A stretch of 12,080 nucleotides of DNA from DATKIY01 sp035543875 (lineage in GTDB: Bacteria > Actinomycetota > Actinomycetes > JAHEKZ01), in contig DATKIY010000181.1 of the NCBI GenBank assembly GCA_035543875.1, forward strand, positions 1 to 12,080, in the 5' to 3' direction. How positions within the stretch are numbered: position 1 is the first letter of the stretch; the number at the start of each line of letters is the position of its first letter. The notes under the pieces are model-generated. The model did not search any database. It was not told where the DNA came from and saw only the letters and a list, made by a program, of their open reading frames with translations. Positions 1 through 5,810 of this stretch are shown here, one piece after another. Made by a program: the position numbers and the translations under genes.

Positions 1-28
1 GTTCGGGGCGAGGCCGACAGGAGGCGCG

Positions 29-910
29 TTGAGACCGAGTAGTCGTTGGACGCCCTACCTGCTCGTTGGTCCTGCAGTCGCCTTTTTTGGATTTGTTGTC
101 GGTCTTCCCATGCTTGGCACGATCTGGCTCAGCTTTAACAGCTGGTCAGGCACCAACGACATTGAGTTCATCGGCTTCGACAACTTCACTCGCGCCTTCC
201 ACGACACCGTCTACCGCACCACGTACGTCAATACGCTGATCTACATCGCTGCCACTTTGGTGCTGGAAGTCGCAGTCGGCTTCGCCCTTGCCGGACTGGT
301 GTCTGTGAAGGGGAAAAGAACAGCCTGGTACCGCGTCACCTTCTTCATTCCCGTGATGCTGCCGATGGTCGTCATTGCTGTGCTGTGGTCGTTTATCTAT
401 AGCAATGACGGTGGCCTACTGAACTCGTTTCTGACCGCGATCGGCCAGGAGGACCTCACTCATGTCTGGCTAGGGGACCCTAATACCGCGCTGCTTTCCA
501 TCTCCGTTGTCTCAGGGTGGATCTACGCCGGGTTCTACATGGCTATCTTCTACGCCGCGCTGCAGCGAGTCCCAGCGTCTTTGCAGGAAGCAGCGCGACT
601 TGACGGAGTGTCAGAGTGGGGTTTGTTCTTCAAAATCAAAGTTCCGCTGGTCCGTGGGATGACTGAAGTCGCCGCCCTGCTCTGCATCACTGGAGCGTTT
701 CAGAGTTTTGACCTGTTCTATGTCATGACCAACGGCGGACCTGACCACTCAACAGAGATTGTCACGACCTATCTCGTATCCATCGTGTTCCGCGATCACG
801 AAGTCGGATATGGCGCAGCTTTGTCGGTCATCATGACCGTTGTGGTCGTCGGCATCGGGTTGATTTACGCCAAGTTGCGTTCGGGGGACGGTGTCGACAT
901 TGAGTACTGA
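29..910 (+). CDS. CUT1-family sugar ABC transporter permease (MalF/UgpA type)
   Basis: Inner-membrane permease subunit of a binding-protein-dependent carbohydrate importer. The 293-residue protein has about six hydrophobic segments (first at residues 9-33). The cytoplasmic EAA loop that docks on the ATPase lies at residues 187-210, with the key run EAARLDG followed by PLVRG. The stretch YVMTNGGP at 231-238 is typical of the MalF/UgpA branch. The TTG start at 29 is preceded by AGGAGG at 19-24. The frame stays open to the window edge, so an earlier start cannot be excluded. The gene overlaps the next permease gene by 20 bases, so the two subunits are probably translationally coupled. Substrate is unknown; the ROK kinase downstream suggests a sugar that is phosphorylated after uptake. 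No ATPase gene is visible, which is common for CUT1 systems that share one ATPase. Confidence 0.92.
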   Translation: MRPSSRWTPYLLVGPAVAFFGFVVGLPMLGTIWLSFNSWSGTNDIEFIGFDNFTRAFHDTVYRTTYVNTLIYIAATLVLEVAVGFALAGLVSVKGKRTAWYRVTFFIPVMLPMVVIAVLWSFIYSNDGGLLNSFLTAIGQEDLTHVWLGDPNTALLSISVVSGWIYAGFYMAIFYAALQRVPASLQEAARLDGVSEWGLFFKIKVPLVRGMTEVAALLCITGAFQSFDLFYVMTNGGPDHSTEIVTTYLVSIVFRDHEVGYGAALSVIMTVVVVGIGLIYAKLRSGDGVDIEY

Positions 911-1793
911 CGTAGATCCCGTGACCACCGCACCGAAGCCACCAACGAGGCAGAAGCGCGCGCCCTCCCGAGCTGGCGCGGCCACATCCAATGTCACCTA
1001 CTACGTCGTCATGACCGCGTTTTCCCTGATCTACCTGGTGCCGCTGGTCTGGATGGTGCTGTCCTCGTTCAAATCGCAGCAAGAGATCTTCGGGTCGCCG
1101 TGGTCACTCCCCACTTCCATCGACTTCTCCGTTCTTGGACGGGCATGGAAAGAGGGTGGGTTGGGTACCTACGTCATCAACAGCATCATTGTGACTACCG
1201 TGTCGGTGTTTGCAATCCTGCTTTTCGGGGCCATGGCTGCGTTTGCGCTGAGCAGGCTTAACTTCCGACTTCGCGGCTTCTTCCTGGTCTTCTTGGCCTT
1301 GGGCTTATTGCTTCCGGTGCAGTCCTACTTCATCGCCCAGAGCAGCTTGCTCGACCGGCTGCACATCACTGACACACGCTGGGCGCTCATCATCCCGTAC
1401 ATCGGGCTGGGGTTGTCCCTGGCGGTCTACCTCCTGAAGGCCTACCTCGATACGCTCCCCCGGGAACTCTTTGAGTCAGCCCGCATGGATGGGTGCAGCG
1501 ACATCCGAATGTTCTTCGTGCTGGTGTTTCCGCTGATCAAGCCCGGACTGGCCACCGTTGCCGTGTTCTCGATCCTCACGGCGTGGAACGAGTTTCTGCT
1601 TGCGACGCTTTACATCCAAAGCGACGAGTACAAGACCATCCCCGTCGGCCTTCTCACCTTCACTGGAAAGTACGCAACCGACTATCCGATGCTGTTCTCT
1701 GCCCTGTCCATCGTCACCGTTCCTATGATCGCTATCTACGTGATTTTCCATCGCCAGGTCATCAGCGGAATCACCGAGGGAACGATCCGCTAA
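891..1793 (+). CDS. CUT1-family sugar ABC transporter permease (MalG/UgpE type)
   Basis: Second permease subunit, expected to form a heterodimer with the upstream permease. It has 300 residues: a hydrophilic Ala/Pro/Thr/Arg-rich N-terminus (1-33), then six predicted membrane segments (first about 35-59). Family marks are the EAA loop at 194-219 (ESARMDG ... PLIKPG) and AWNEF at 231-235, which is usual in MalG-like proteins. The GTG start at 891 follows the purine-rich GGGGGA at about 883-888. An in-frame TTG at 900 would shorten it by three codons. It lies inside the end of the previous gene, and a 36-base gap separates it from the sugar kinase, so one operon is likely. Assignment to the CUT1 family is firm; the substrate cannot be read from the sequence. 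Confidence 0.92.
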   Translation: MSTLSTDVDPVTTAPKPPTRQKRAPSRAGAATSNVTYYVVMTAFSLIYLVPLVWMVLSSFKSQQEIFGSPWSLPTSIDFSVLGRAWKEGGLGTYVINSIIVTTVSVFAILLFGAMAAFALSRLNFRLRGFFLVFLALGLLLPVQSYFIAQSSLLDRLHITDTRWALIIPYIGLGLSLAVYLLKAYLDTLPRELFESARMDGCSDIRMFFVLVFPLIKPGLATVAVFSILTAWNEFLLATLYIQSDEYKTIPVGLLTFTGKYATDYPMLFSALSIVTVPMIAIYVIFHRQVISGITEGTIR

Positions 1794-1832
1794 AGACAAG
1801 ACGTCGAACCGTCGGAATAGTTAGGACGTGTG

Positions 1833-2789
1833 ATGGGTCTTACGATCGGAGTCGACATCGGCGGTACCAAGTTGGCCGCAGGAGTCGTGGATGAAGCAGG
1901 AAACATTCTTGAGCGCATCCATCGACCCACTCCAGATGGTGACGCGGACTCGGTGACCGCCATCTTCGTCGACGTGGTCAAAGAGTTCAGAAGTCGCCAT
2001 CAAATTGACGCAATAGGCATCGGTGTTGCCGCAATGATCGACGCAACGAGGTCCCAGGTGCTGTTTGCCGCCAACCTGGGCTGGATCGACGTTCCGTTAC
2101 GAGCAACTGTGGAGACGAAGACCGGCCTGCCGACCGTTATCGAGAACGACGCCAACGCAGCAGCGTGGGGCGAGTTTCGATTTGGCGCCGGACGCGGAGT
2201 GCAGCACCTTGCGGTAGTGACAGTGGGAACCGGACTTGGTTGCGGGGTCATCGTGGAGGGGACGATTCAGCACGGCTTCTCTGGGTGTGCCTCAGAAGTC
2301 GGACATCTGCGTGTCGTCCCTGGCGGTCTGGCATGCGGATGCGGCGCGCATGGTTGCTTGGAGCAGTACGCCAGCGGCGATGCGCTGGTGCGCGAGGCGC
2401 AGCGACTTGCCGAGACCCGCAAGGGAGACGCGACTCGACTCCTGGCCCTTGGCGACGGAACGACAGAAGGCATCGATGGCTCGCATGTGACAGCAGCGGC
2501 CGGACTGGGTGACCCCGTAGCGCTGGCTGCGTTTTCCTACGTTGGAAGTTGGCTTGGCGAGGGGTTGGCGAGCGTAACTGCGGTCCTCGACCCTGCGTGC
2601 TTCGTTATAGGCGGCGGCGTTTCGGACGCGGGCGATCTGTTGGTTGGCCCAACCCACGATGCGTACCTTGACGCACTTCCCGCAAGACGATTCCGAACGC
2701 CGGGGACGATTCGTCTGGCCGAGCTAGCCAACGACGCTGGGCTGGTGGGTGCTGGCGACCTTGCACACCGCCGCGTCGACCCGGTGTGA
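1833..2789 (+). CDS. ROK-family sugar kinase (glucokinase-like)
   Basis: ATP-dependent hexose kinase or closely related ROK protein of 318 residues. The N-terminal phosphate-binding motif DIGGTK is at 8-13, and the presumed catalytic Asp106 is in ENDAN (104-108). The ROK signature runs from EVGH (155-158) to CGCGAHGCLE (168-177), so the zinc ligands His158, Cys168, Cys170 and Cys175 are all present. No helix-turn-helix precedes the kinase domain, so this is an enzyme rather than a ROK repressor. I chose ATG at 1833 because AGGA (1823-1826) sits six bases upstream; the adjacent GTG at 1830 is an alternative start with poor spacing. It follows the two permease genes in the same orientation and probably phosphorylates the imported sugar. 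Glucose, N-acetylglucosamine or another hexose cannot be told apart here. Confidence 0.9.
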   Translation: MGLTIGVDIGGTKLAAGVVDEAGNILERIHRPTPDGDADSVTAIFVDVVKEFRSRHQIDAIGIGVAAMIDATRSQVLFAANLGWIDVPLRATVETKTGLPTVIENDANAAAWGEFRFGAGRGVQHLAVVTVGTGLGCGVIVEGTIQHGFSGCASEVGHLRVVPGGLACGCGAHGCLEQYASGDALVREAQRLAETRKGDATRLLALGDGTTEGIDGSHVTAAAGLGDPVALAAFSYVGSWLGEGLASVTAVLDPACFVIGGGVSDAGDLLVGPTHDAYLDALPARRFRTPGTIRLAELANDAGLVGAGDLAHRRVDPV

Positions 2790-2790
2790 C

Positions 2791-2946
2791 TTAGCCTTCG
2801 AGCTCACTCGCCTGCATGCGCAAGTCACGACTCGGATCGGCAACCGCACAACAGCTGCGTAACTTCACCCGATGCGTGATAGCGCCGAACACTAATGTCA
2901 CGAGGAACAAGACAACTGCACCTCCTAACAGGTACTGAATCACCAT
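2791..2946 (-). CDS. Small membrane-anchored actinobacterial protein (51 aa)
   Basis: This short minus-strand gene encodes 51 residues. It has a single hydrophobic segment at about residues 4-23, followed by a basic junction (HRVKLR, 25-30), a Cys-Cys pair at 32-33 and ADPSRDLRM at 36-44. This layout of one membrane helix then RSCC-x-ADP-x-x-D-x-RM is one I recognise from unannotated small actinobacterial proteins; its function is unknown to me. The stop codon lies one base from the stop of the sugar kinase, so the genes are tail to tail with no room for a terminator. GAGGGA (2949-2954, complement) is only two bases from ATG 2946; the next codon, GTG at 2943, has better spacing and may be the true start. 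The C-terminal part should be cytoplasmic by the positive-inside rule. Support is codon-level reading plus recalled family resemblance, not a search. Confidence 0.72.
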   Translation of the reverse strand: MVIQYLLGGAVVLFLVTLVFGAITHRVKLRSCCAVADPSRDLRMQASELEG

Positions 2947-3101
2947 GTTCCCTCGCTCAGTGGGTGTGTCGGGCTGGCGGTCCAGGACGAGGCCGTACCT
3001 ACAGGGTAGCCGGTCGAACCAGATTCAAAGAGCGACAGATCCTTGACACCGGCAGGTCCGGCGGACCAGGTTGGCCGATGAACCTCGCGATTCGCCTGGT
3101 T

Positions 3102-3137
3102 TCAATCAAGAAGTAAACGAGAATCTTGCATGATTGA
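3102..3137 (+). promoter_or_regulatory. Inverted repeat just upstream of the 3153 gene's Shine-Dalgarno
   Basis: TCAATCA at 3102-3108 pairs with TGATTGA at 3131-3137 (7 bp). A further three pairs (3109-3111 with 3124-3126) are possible across a four-base bulge. The structure ends two bases before the Shine-Dalgarno GGAAGGA (3139-3145). It is AT-rich and modest, so a role in mRNA stability or translation is only possible. Confidence 0.3.
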
Positions 3138-3152
3138 CGGAAGGACTTGACC

Positions 3153-3452
3153 GTGGCCGGTTTTGTACAGCTCATCGAGTGGAAGACATCTCGGTACGAC
3201 GACGTGAAGAAGCTGAACGAGGAGTGGCGCGAGCGGTTTCCGGCCATGGGACCATCGCGCGTTTTGGTTGCTTCGGACCGCGACAAGAATGGATCGTTCG
3301 TCACCATCGTGGAGTTCGACTCGTACGAAGCGGCCATGGAAAACTCGGCCGACCCCGCAACCTCCGAGTTTGCCAGTCGAATGCAGGAACTCTGCGATGG
3401 TCCGCCGACCTTCCACAACCTGGATGTCAGGGACCTTGAGGTGCGCAGGTAG
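3153..3452 (+). CDS. Small conserved protein, probable dimeric alpha/beta-barrel (ABM-like) fold
   Basis: A 99-residue cytoplasmic protein with no signal peptide or membrane segment. The pattern of an N-terminal strand (FVQLIEW, 4-10), an amphipathic helix (15-29), two central strands (35-41 and 49-56), a second helix with FDSYEAAMENS (55-65) and the C-terminal CDGPPTFHNLDV (81-92) resembles the small ferredoxin-like proteins of the antibiotic-biosynthesis-monooxygenase/NIPSNAP type. I recall similar actinobacterial hypothetical proteins with FDSYE-x-AMENS and CDGPPTF. No catalytic residue can be assigned, and the name monooxygenase should not be applied on fold alone. The start is GTG 3153 because GGAAGGA (3139-3145) is seven bases upstream; the TTG at 3147 would leave one base. 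It appears to be a single-gene unit. Confidence 0.75.
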   Translation: MAGFVQLIEWKTSRYDDVKKLNEEWRERFPAMGPSRVLVASDRDKNGSFVTIVEFDSYEAAMENSADPATSEFASRMQELCDGPPTFHNLDVRDLEVRR

Positions 3453-3491
3453 CGCCAACGAGACCTGCGGACCTCGATCCGAAGATCGGAC

Positions 3492-3519
3492 TGAACGTTC
3501 CGGGCGGCTCTCGCGTGCT
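3492..3519 (+). promoter_or_regulatory. Candidate SigL-type ECF promoter for the secreted-protein gene
   Basis: A -35-like TGAACG (3492-3497), a 16-base spacer and a -10-like CGTGCT (3514-3519). This fits the TGAACC-N16-18-CGT form I recall for mycobacterial SigL in five of six -35 bases and the CGT core. The spacer equals that of the site at 3891. It is intergenic, on the strand of the next gene, and points to a transcript start near 3525-3528. The assignment is inferred from sequence only. Confidence 0.5.
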
Positions 3520-3523
3520 TTGG

Positions 3524-3575
3524 AGTTGGGAGCAACACCAAGGCGGATCGTCCGTCTGCCGGTTTGCCCCCAACT
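3524..3575 (+). promoter_or_regulatory. Long imperfect 5'-leader hairpin ending at the Shine-Dalgarno
   Basis: Four helices stack into one stem of 20 pairs: 3524-3530 with 3569-3575 (7 bp), 3532-3535 with 3564-3567 (4 bp), 3537-3539 with 3561-3563 (3 bp), and 3542-3547 with 3555-3560 (6 bp, one G-U). They are interrupted by one 1x1 mismatch, a bulged C and a bulged AA, and the loop is 3548-3554. The Shine-Dalgarno GGAGG (3576-3580) follows immediately. If the promoter at 3492 is used, the mRNA would start at about the first base of the stem. A 5'-end stabilising or translation-tuning element is plausible; it has no U-tract and so is not a terminator. Confidence 0.6.
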
Positions 3576-3585
3576 GGAGGCAGCC

Positions 3586-3873
3586 GTGTTCAGCCGATCC
3601 CTTCTCTTGCCCGTGCTTCTTCTCCCCGCGACAGTCGCGCTATCGGTGGGCGTCGCCGCTCCAGCTCTCGCCGCGAACCCCCACGGGTCCCCCGGGCTGC
3701 CGAATCAGTCATGCGAGGACCTAGAGCCCAACACTCCTGGGCACACGTCAAGCAGCCCTGGCTCACCATTCAACGAGGCAGGAATCAACAGTGCAGATGG
3801 GGGAATAGGCGGACAGCACTACTCCGAAACTTCCCAGTACGACGTCGCCTGTTTCCAGGTCTCCCAGCACTAA
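3586..3873 (+). CDS. Small secreted protein with SQYDVACFQ motif (95 aa)
   Basis: Predicted Sec-exported protein. Residues 1-29 form a signal peptide with a hydrophobic core (about 5-25) and a likely signal peptidase I site after PALA (26-29). The mature part, about 66 residues, is rich in Gly, Ser, Pro and Asn. It carries SSSPGSPFNE (55-64), GGIGGQHYS (72-80) and SQYDVACFQ (83-91). Its only two cysteines, Cys43 and Cys89, could form a disulfide once exported. I recall actinobacterial secreted proteins with the same SPGSPFN and SQYDVACFQ motifs; none has a function known to me. GTG 3586 is the start because GGAGG (3576-3580) is five bases upstream and the signal peptide begins right there. 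The gene has its own candidate SigL-type promoter and a long leader hairpin, and lies next to the lipoprotein-sigL-rslA unit. Confidence 0.8.
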   Translation: MFSRSLLLPVLLLPATVALSVGVAAPALAANPHGSPGLPNQSCEDLEPNTPGHTSSSPGSPFNEAGINSADGGIGGQHYSETSQYDVACFQVSQH

Positions 3874-3890
3874 CTGGCACGACCAGCAAC

Positions 3891-3918
3891 TGAACCTTTT
3901 GGCCGGCTGGTACGTAGT
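3891..3918 (+). promoter_or_regulatory. Candidate SigL-type ECF promoter for lipoprotein-sigL-rslA
   Basis: TGAACC (3891-3896), a 16-base spacer, then CGTAGT (3913-3918). This is a full match to the SigL -35 element I recall plus the CGT core of the -10. The predicted start is near 3925, giving a short leader with the Shine-Dalgarno GGAGGT at 3933-3938. As sigL and rslA follow the lipoprotein gene in the same direction, the site could provide positive autoregulation. Experimental support is lacking. Confidence 0.62.
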
Positions 3919-3942
3919 AAAGGTAAATACCCGGAGGTAACT

Positions 3943-4536
3943 GTGTCTTCAAACAGCACAATTCACCGTCTCCCCAGCTTGAGTCGGAAACGGCGCGGTC
4001 GCAGCATGTTGACCGTGAGCGGGCTAGCGGTCCTGGCGTTGGTGACGGCGGGCTGCGGAAGCTCGTCCGACACACCGTCAGCGGTGAGTTCAACATCTCC
4101 CACGCCGACGACCGCGATGTCCGGAGACACCTTGGGCGTGGCCACAACCTCACTCGGCAAAGTGGTGGTTGACAGTTCGGGCTACACGGTCTACCTACTC
4201 ACATCCGACTCGCCCAACACGTCGAACTGTTCGGCGGGGTGCCTGGCAGCCTGGCCACCGGTTCCTCCGGCGAGTTCGGGTAAAGCAACTGCACCTGGAG
4301 TGACCGCCAAGGTGGGCGAAACGCAAACGACGACTGGGGAGACCATGCTGACCGTCAACGGCTGGCCGGTGTACAGGTACGTCGGAGACACGGCACCGGG
4401 AGAGGTCGCTGGCCAAGGCATCGCTAGTTATGGCGGCGTCTGGTACGCCCTCTCTCCTAACGGCAAGCCCATCCAACAGACAAGCCCCGGCCCAGCCAGC
4501 TCCAGTCCAGACTCAGGCTCGGGATATTCCTACTGA
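3943..4536 (+). CDS. PF03640-type secreted-repeat lipoprotein
   Basis: Predicted cell-surface lipoprotein of 197 residues. It has an Arg/Lys-rich n-region (9-20), a hydrophobic core (23-36) and a lipobox TAGC with the acylated Cys38 (Thr at -3 is less usual than Leu). A Ser/Thr/Pro linker follows at 40-60. The mature part has the two repeats of the family known for Yx(FWY)xxD motifs: VYLLTSD (83-89) with Cys96, Cys100 and AAWPPV (102-107), then GWPVYRYVGD (140-149) with GQGI (157-160) and GVWYALSPNGKP (165-176). A Ser/Gly-rich tail closes it. The biochemical function of the family is not established to my knowledge. GTG 3943 is preceded by GGAGGT (3933-3938). It sits between a candidate SigL promoter and sigL, so it is probably a sigma-controlled envelope protein co-transcribed with its regulator. 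Confidence 0.85.
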   Translation: MSSNSTIHRLPSLSRKRRGRSMLTVSGLAVLALVTAGCGSSSDTPSAVSSTSPTPTTAMSGDTLGVATTSLGKVVVDSSGYTVYLLTSDSPNTSNCSAGCLAAWPPVPPASSGKATAPGVTAKVGETQTTTGETMLTVNGWPVYRYVGDTAPGEVAGQGIASYGGVWYALSPNGKPIQQTSPGPASSSPDSGSGYSY

Positions 4537-4539
4537 GAT

Positions 4540-4565
4540 ACGCACCACACGTGCGTTCAACGCAC
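4540..4565 (+). repeat. Overlapping inverted repeats between lipoprotein gene and sigL
   Basis: Three half-sites share one core: ACGCAC (4540-4545), GTGCGTT (4551-4557) and AACGCAC (4559-4565). The middle one can pair with the first (6 bp, loop CACAC) or with the third (GTGCG with CGCAC, 5 bp, loop TTCAA; as DNA it is a 7+7 palindrome around C4558). The two pairings exclude each other. The block lies four bases after the lipoprotein stop and just before sigL, so it could be an operator, an mRNA processing site or a mild attenuator. There is no U-tract. Confidence 0.55.
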
Positions 4566-4603
4566 TCACGGAGGACCATGGTCGTTGCGTCATCCGGACA
4601 GAC

Positions 4604-4609
4604 AGGAGG
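4604..4609 (+). promoter_or_regulatory. Ribosome binding site deciding the sigL start
   Basis: AGGAGG, four bases before GTG 4614. It competes with GGAGG at 4570-4574, three bases before ATG 4578. The fuller Shine-Dalgarno sequence and the point where sigma-family similarity begins favour 4614, but both starts may be used. Confidence 0.55.
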
Positions 4610-4613
4610 CGAC

Positions 4614-5123
4614 GTGGCGACCAGTGAAGTCGATTTGATGCGTGAGCTCTACCATGAACACGCAGCTGCGCTTTGGGGGTACTGCCTGCGTCTTACGTCC
4701 GGTGATCGCGCACGCGCTGAAGACGTCGTCCAGGAAACATTGCTCCGTGCCTGGCGCAATCCACGCGTGCTCGATCAATCGGGTGGGTCAGCCCGGGGGT
4801 GGCTGTTTACCGTCGCCCGACGGATTGATATCGACGAGTGGCGCGCGCAACGGGTGCGACCGGAGTTTCCTACCGCTGAGCTGCCCGAGACGCCTACCGA
4901 TGACAAAACCGACGAACTACTTCAAGCATGGATTATCGCCGACGCGCTGAGCAAGCTCTCAGACGATCACCGATCGGTCATCGTCCACTGTTACTACCGC
5001 GGGGAGTCAATTGCTGGCGCTGCTCGAATCTTGGAAATCCCCGCGGGAACGGTGAAGTCCCGTCTTCACTACGCGCTTCGAGCCTTAAAGCTGGCTCTTG
5101 AGGAGTCAGGGGTGAGCGCATGA
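4614..5123 (+). CDS. sigL: ECF RNA polymerase sigma factor, SigL-like
   Basis: Alternative sigma factor of 169 residues with only the sigma2 and sigma4 regions, as in the ECF class. Sigma2 covers about 9-79, with LYHEHAAALWGY (12-23), the core-binding helix AEDVVQETLLRAW (35-47) and WLFTVARRIDIDEWR (63-77). A short acidic linker (88-102) leads to sigma4 (105-162), where the helix-turn-helix ends in GTVKSRLHYALRALK (145-159). From memory the whole protein aligns well with Mycobacterium tuberculosis SigL, including YYRG (127-130) and the KSRLHYA region. Its stop overlaps the rslA start as ATGA, so the sigma factor and its inhibitor are translationally coupled. It probably recognises the TGAACC-N16-CGT site upstream of the lipoprotein gene. 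An upstream ATG at 4578 would add 12 residues. The orthology to SigL is inferred, not tested by a tree. Confidence 0.88.
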   Translation: MATSEVDLMRELYHEHAAALWGYCLRLTSGDRARAEDVVQETLLRAWRNPRVLDQSGGSARGWLFTVARRIDIDEWRAQRVRPEFPTAELPETPTDDKTDELLQAWIIADALSKLSDDHRSVIVHCYYRGESIAGAARILEIPAGTVKSRLHYALRALKLALEESGVSA

Positions 5124-5794
5124 ACTGCGACTTCCGGCACGCTGATGCGGCCTACGTGCTGGGCTCACTCAGCCCAACCGAACATCGAGCATTTGAGATG
5201 CATCTCGCAACATGCCAGGACTGTGGTAGGTCGGTGCAAGAACTGGCCGGACTGCCTGGACTATTGAGCAAAGTCTCAACCACGGACCTGTCGAACGCCG
5301 CGGAGTCAGTACAACCTCCTTCTTCACTGCTCCCATCCCTCATCTCACGCGTGCGACGTGATCGACGGCGCCACGGTTGGCTCGTCGCGGGAGTCGCCGC
5401 GGCCGCCGCCTGCCTGCTCGGCGTCTCAGTTTTTGGGCTAATGCAAAACAGCAACGAGACCCCCGTGGTCGCGAGCTCATCTTTTGCTGACGTGCAAACC
5501 ATGACTCCGCTCGGGGATGTGCCGATCCAAGCCACCGCAAGACTGACGGATCGGCCATGGGGAACACACATCAAGGTCCGCTGCGAATACCTGGCCGACT
5601 ATGGCCAGCAGAACCCATCGTTTGCCTTGGTCGTGATTGACCAAAACGGCGAGGCGCAGCAAGTGGCAACCTGGAAGTCAGTTCCCGAGCGCCCGTCACA
5701 GGTTCGTGCGACGAGTTCGTGGACCCGAGATGACATCGCGGCACTTGAGATTCGAAGTGAGACAGGCACACCCGTGACTCGACTAGTCACCTAG
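5120..5794 (+). CDS. rslA: Zinc-binding anti-sigma factor, RslA-like membrane protein
   Basis: Predicted membrane anti-sigma factor that holds SigL inactive. The 224-residue protein starts with CDFRHADAAYVLGSLS (3-18) and the zinc anti-sigma motif His28-x3-Cys32-x2-Cys35. A linker (36-76) and a basic stop-transfer run (RVRRDRRR, 77-84) precede one membrane helix (about 87-107). The outer domain (110-224) resembles RskA/RslA C-terminal domains, with RPWGTHIKVRC at 145-155. M. tuberculosis RslA is reported to release SigL when its zinc-site cysteines are oxidised; with the ligands conserved, redox control is plausible here, but this is inference. Start ATG 5120 overlaps the sigL stop. The extracytoplasmic Cys155 and the membrane-embedded Cys98 are extra cysteines that could matter for sensing. 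Its stop codon lies in a hairpin shared with the convergent amine oxidase gene. Confidence 0.86.
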   Translation: MNCDFRHADAAYVLGSLSPTEHRAFEMHLATCQDCGRSVQELAGLPGLLSKVSTTDLSNAAESVQPPSSLLPSLISRVRRDRRRHGWLVAGVAAAAACLLGVSVFGLMQNSNETPVVASSSFADVQTMTPLGDVPIQATARLTDRPWGTHIKVRCEYLADYGQQNPSFALVVIDQNGEAQQVATWKSVPERPSQVRATSSWTRDDIAALEIRSETGTPVTRLVT

Positions 5795-5810
5795 CCGCCG
5801 CTGTGGCTAG
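5791..5810. terminator. Symmetric hairpin spanning two convergent stop codons
   Basis: CTAGCC (5791-5796) and GGCTAG (5805-5810) form a 6-bp stem around an eight-base loop. The TAG stop of rslA (5792-5794) is in one arm and the TAG stop of the amine oxidase (5807-5809, complement) in the other. This is the only candidate terminator between the convergent genes and would read the same from both sides. It is short and lacks a clear U-tract on either strand, so termination is uncertain. Confidence 0.4.

Noticed and set aside
1806..1829. A third SigL-like pattern, GAACC-N16-CGT, just before the ROK kinase.
   Set aside because: The -10-like CGT abuts the start codon, so transcription would begin inside the gene and remove the essential DIGGTK motif; the -35 also has C instead of T at its first base.
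3043..3067. TTGACA at 3043-3048 and the inverted repeat GGTCCG-G-CGGACC at 3055-3067.
   Set aside because: No -10 hexamer lies 16-19 bases after TTGACA, and the one-base centre makes the repeat a poor hairpin; as an operator it has no further support.
3469..3489. Short stem CGATC-CGAA-GATCG after the 3153 gene as a terminator.
   Set aside because: Only five to six pairs with no U-tract; too weak to call.
2999..3541. A 180-codon open frame on the minus strand across the 3153 gene.
   Set aside because: It is antisense to a gene with a good ribosome binding site and family-like sequence; its own translation is Ser/Arg-rich without domain features.
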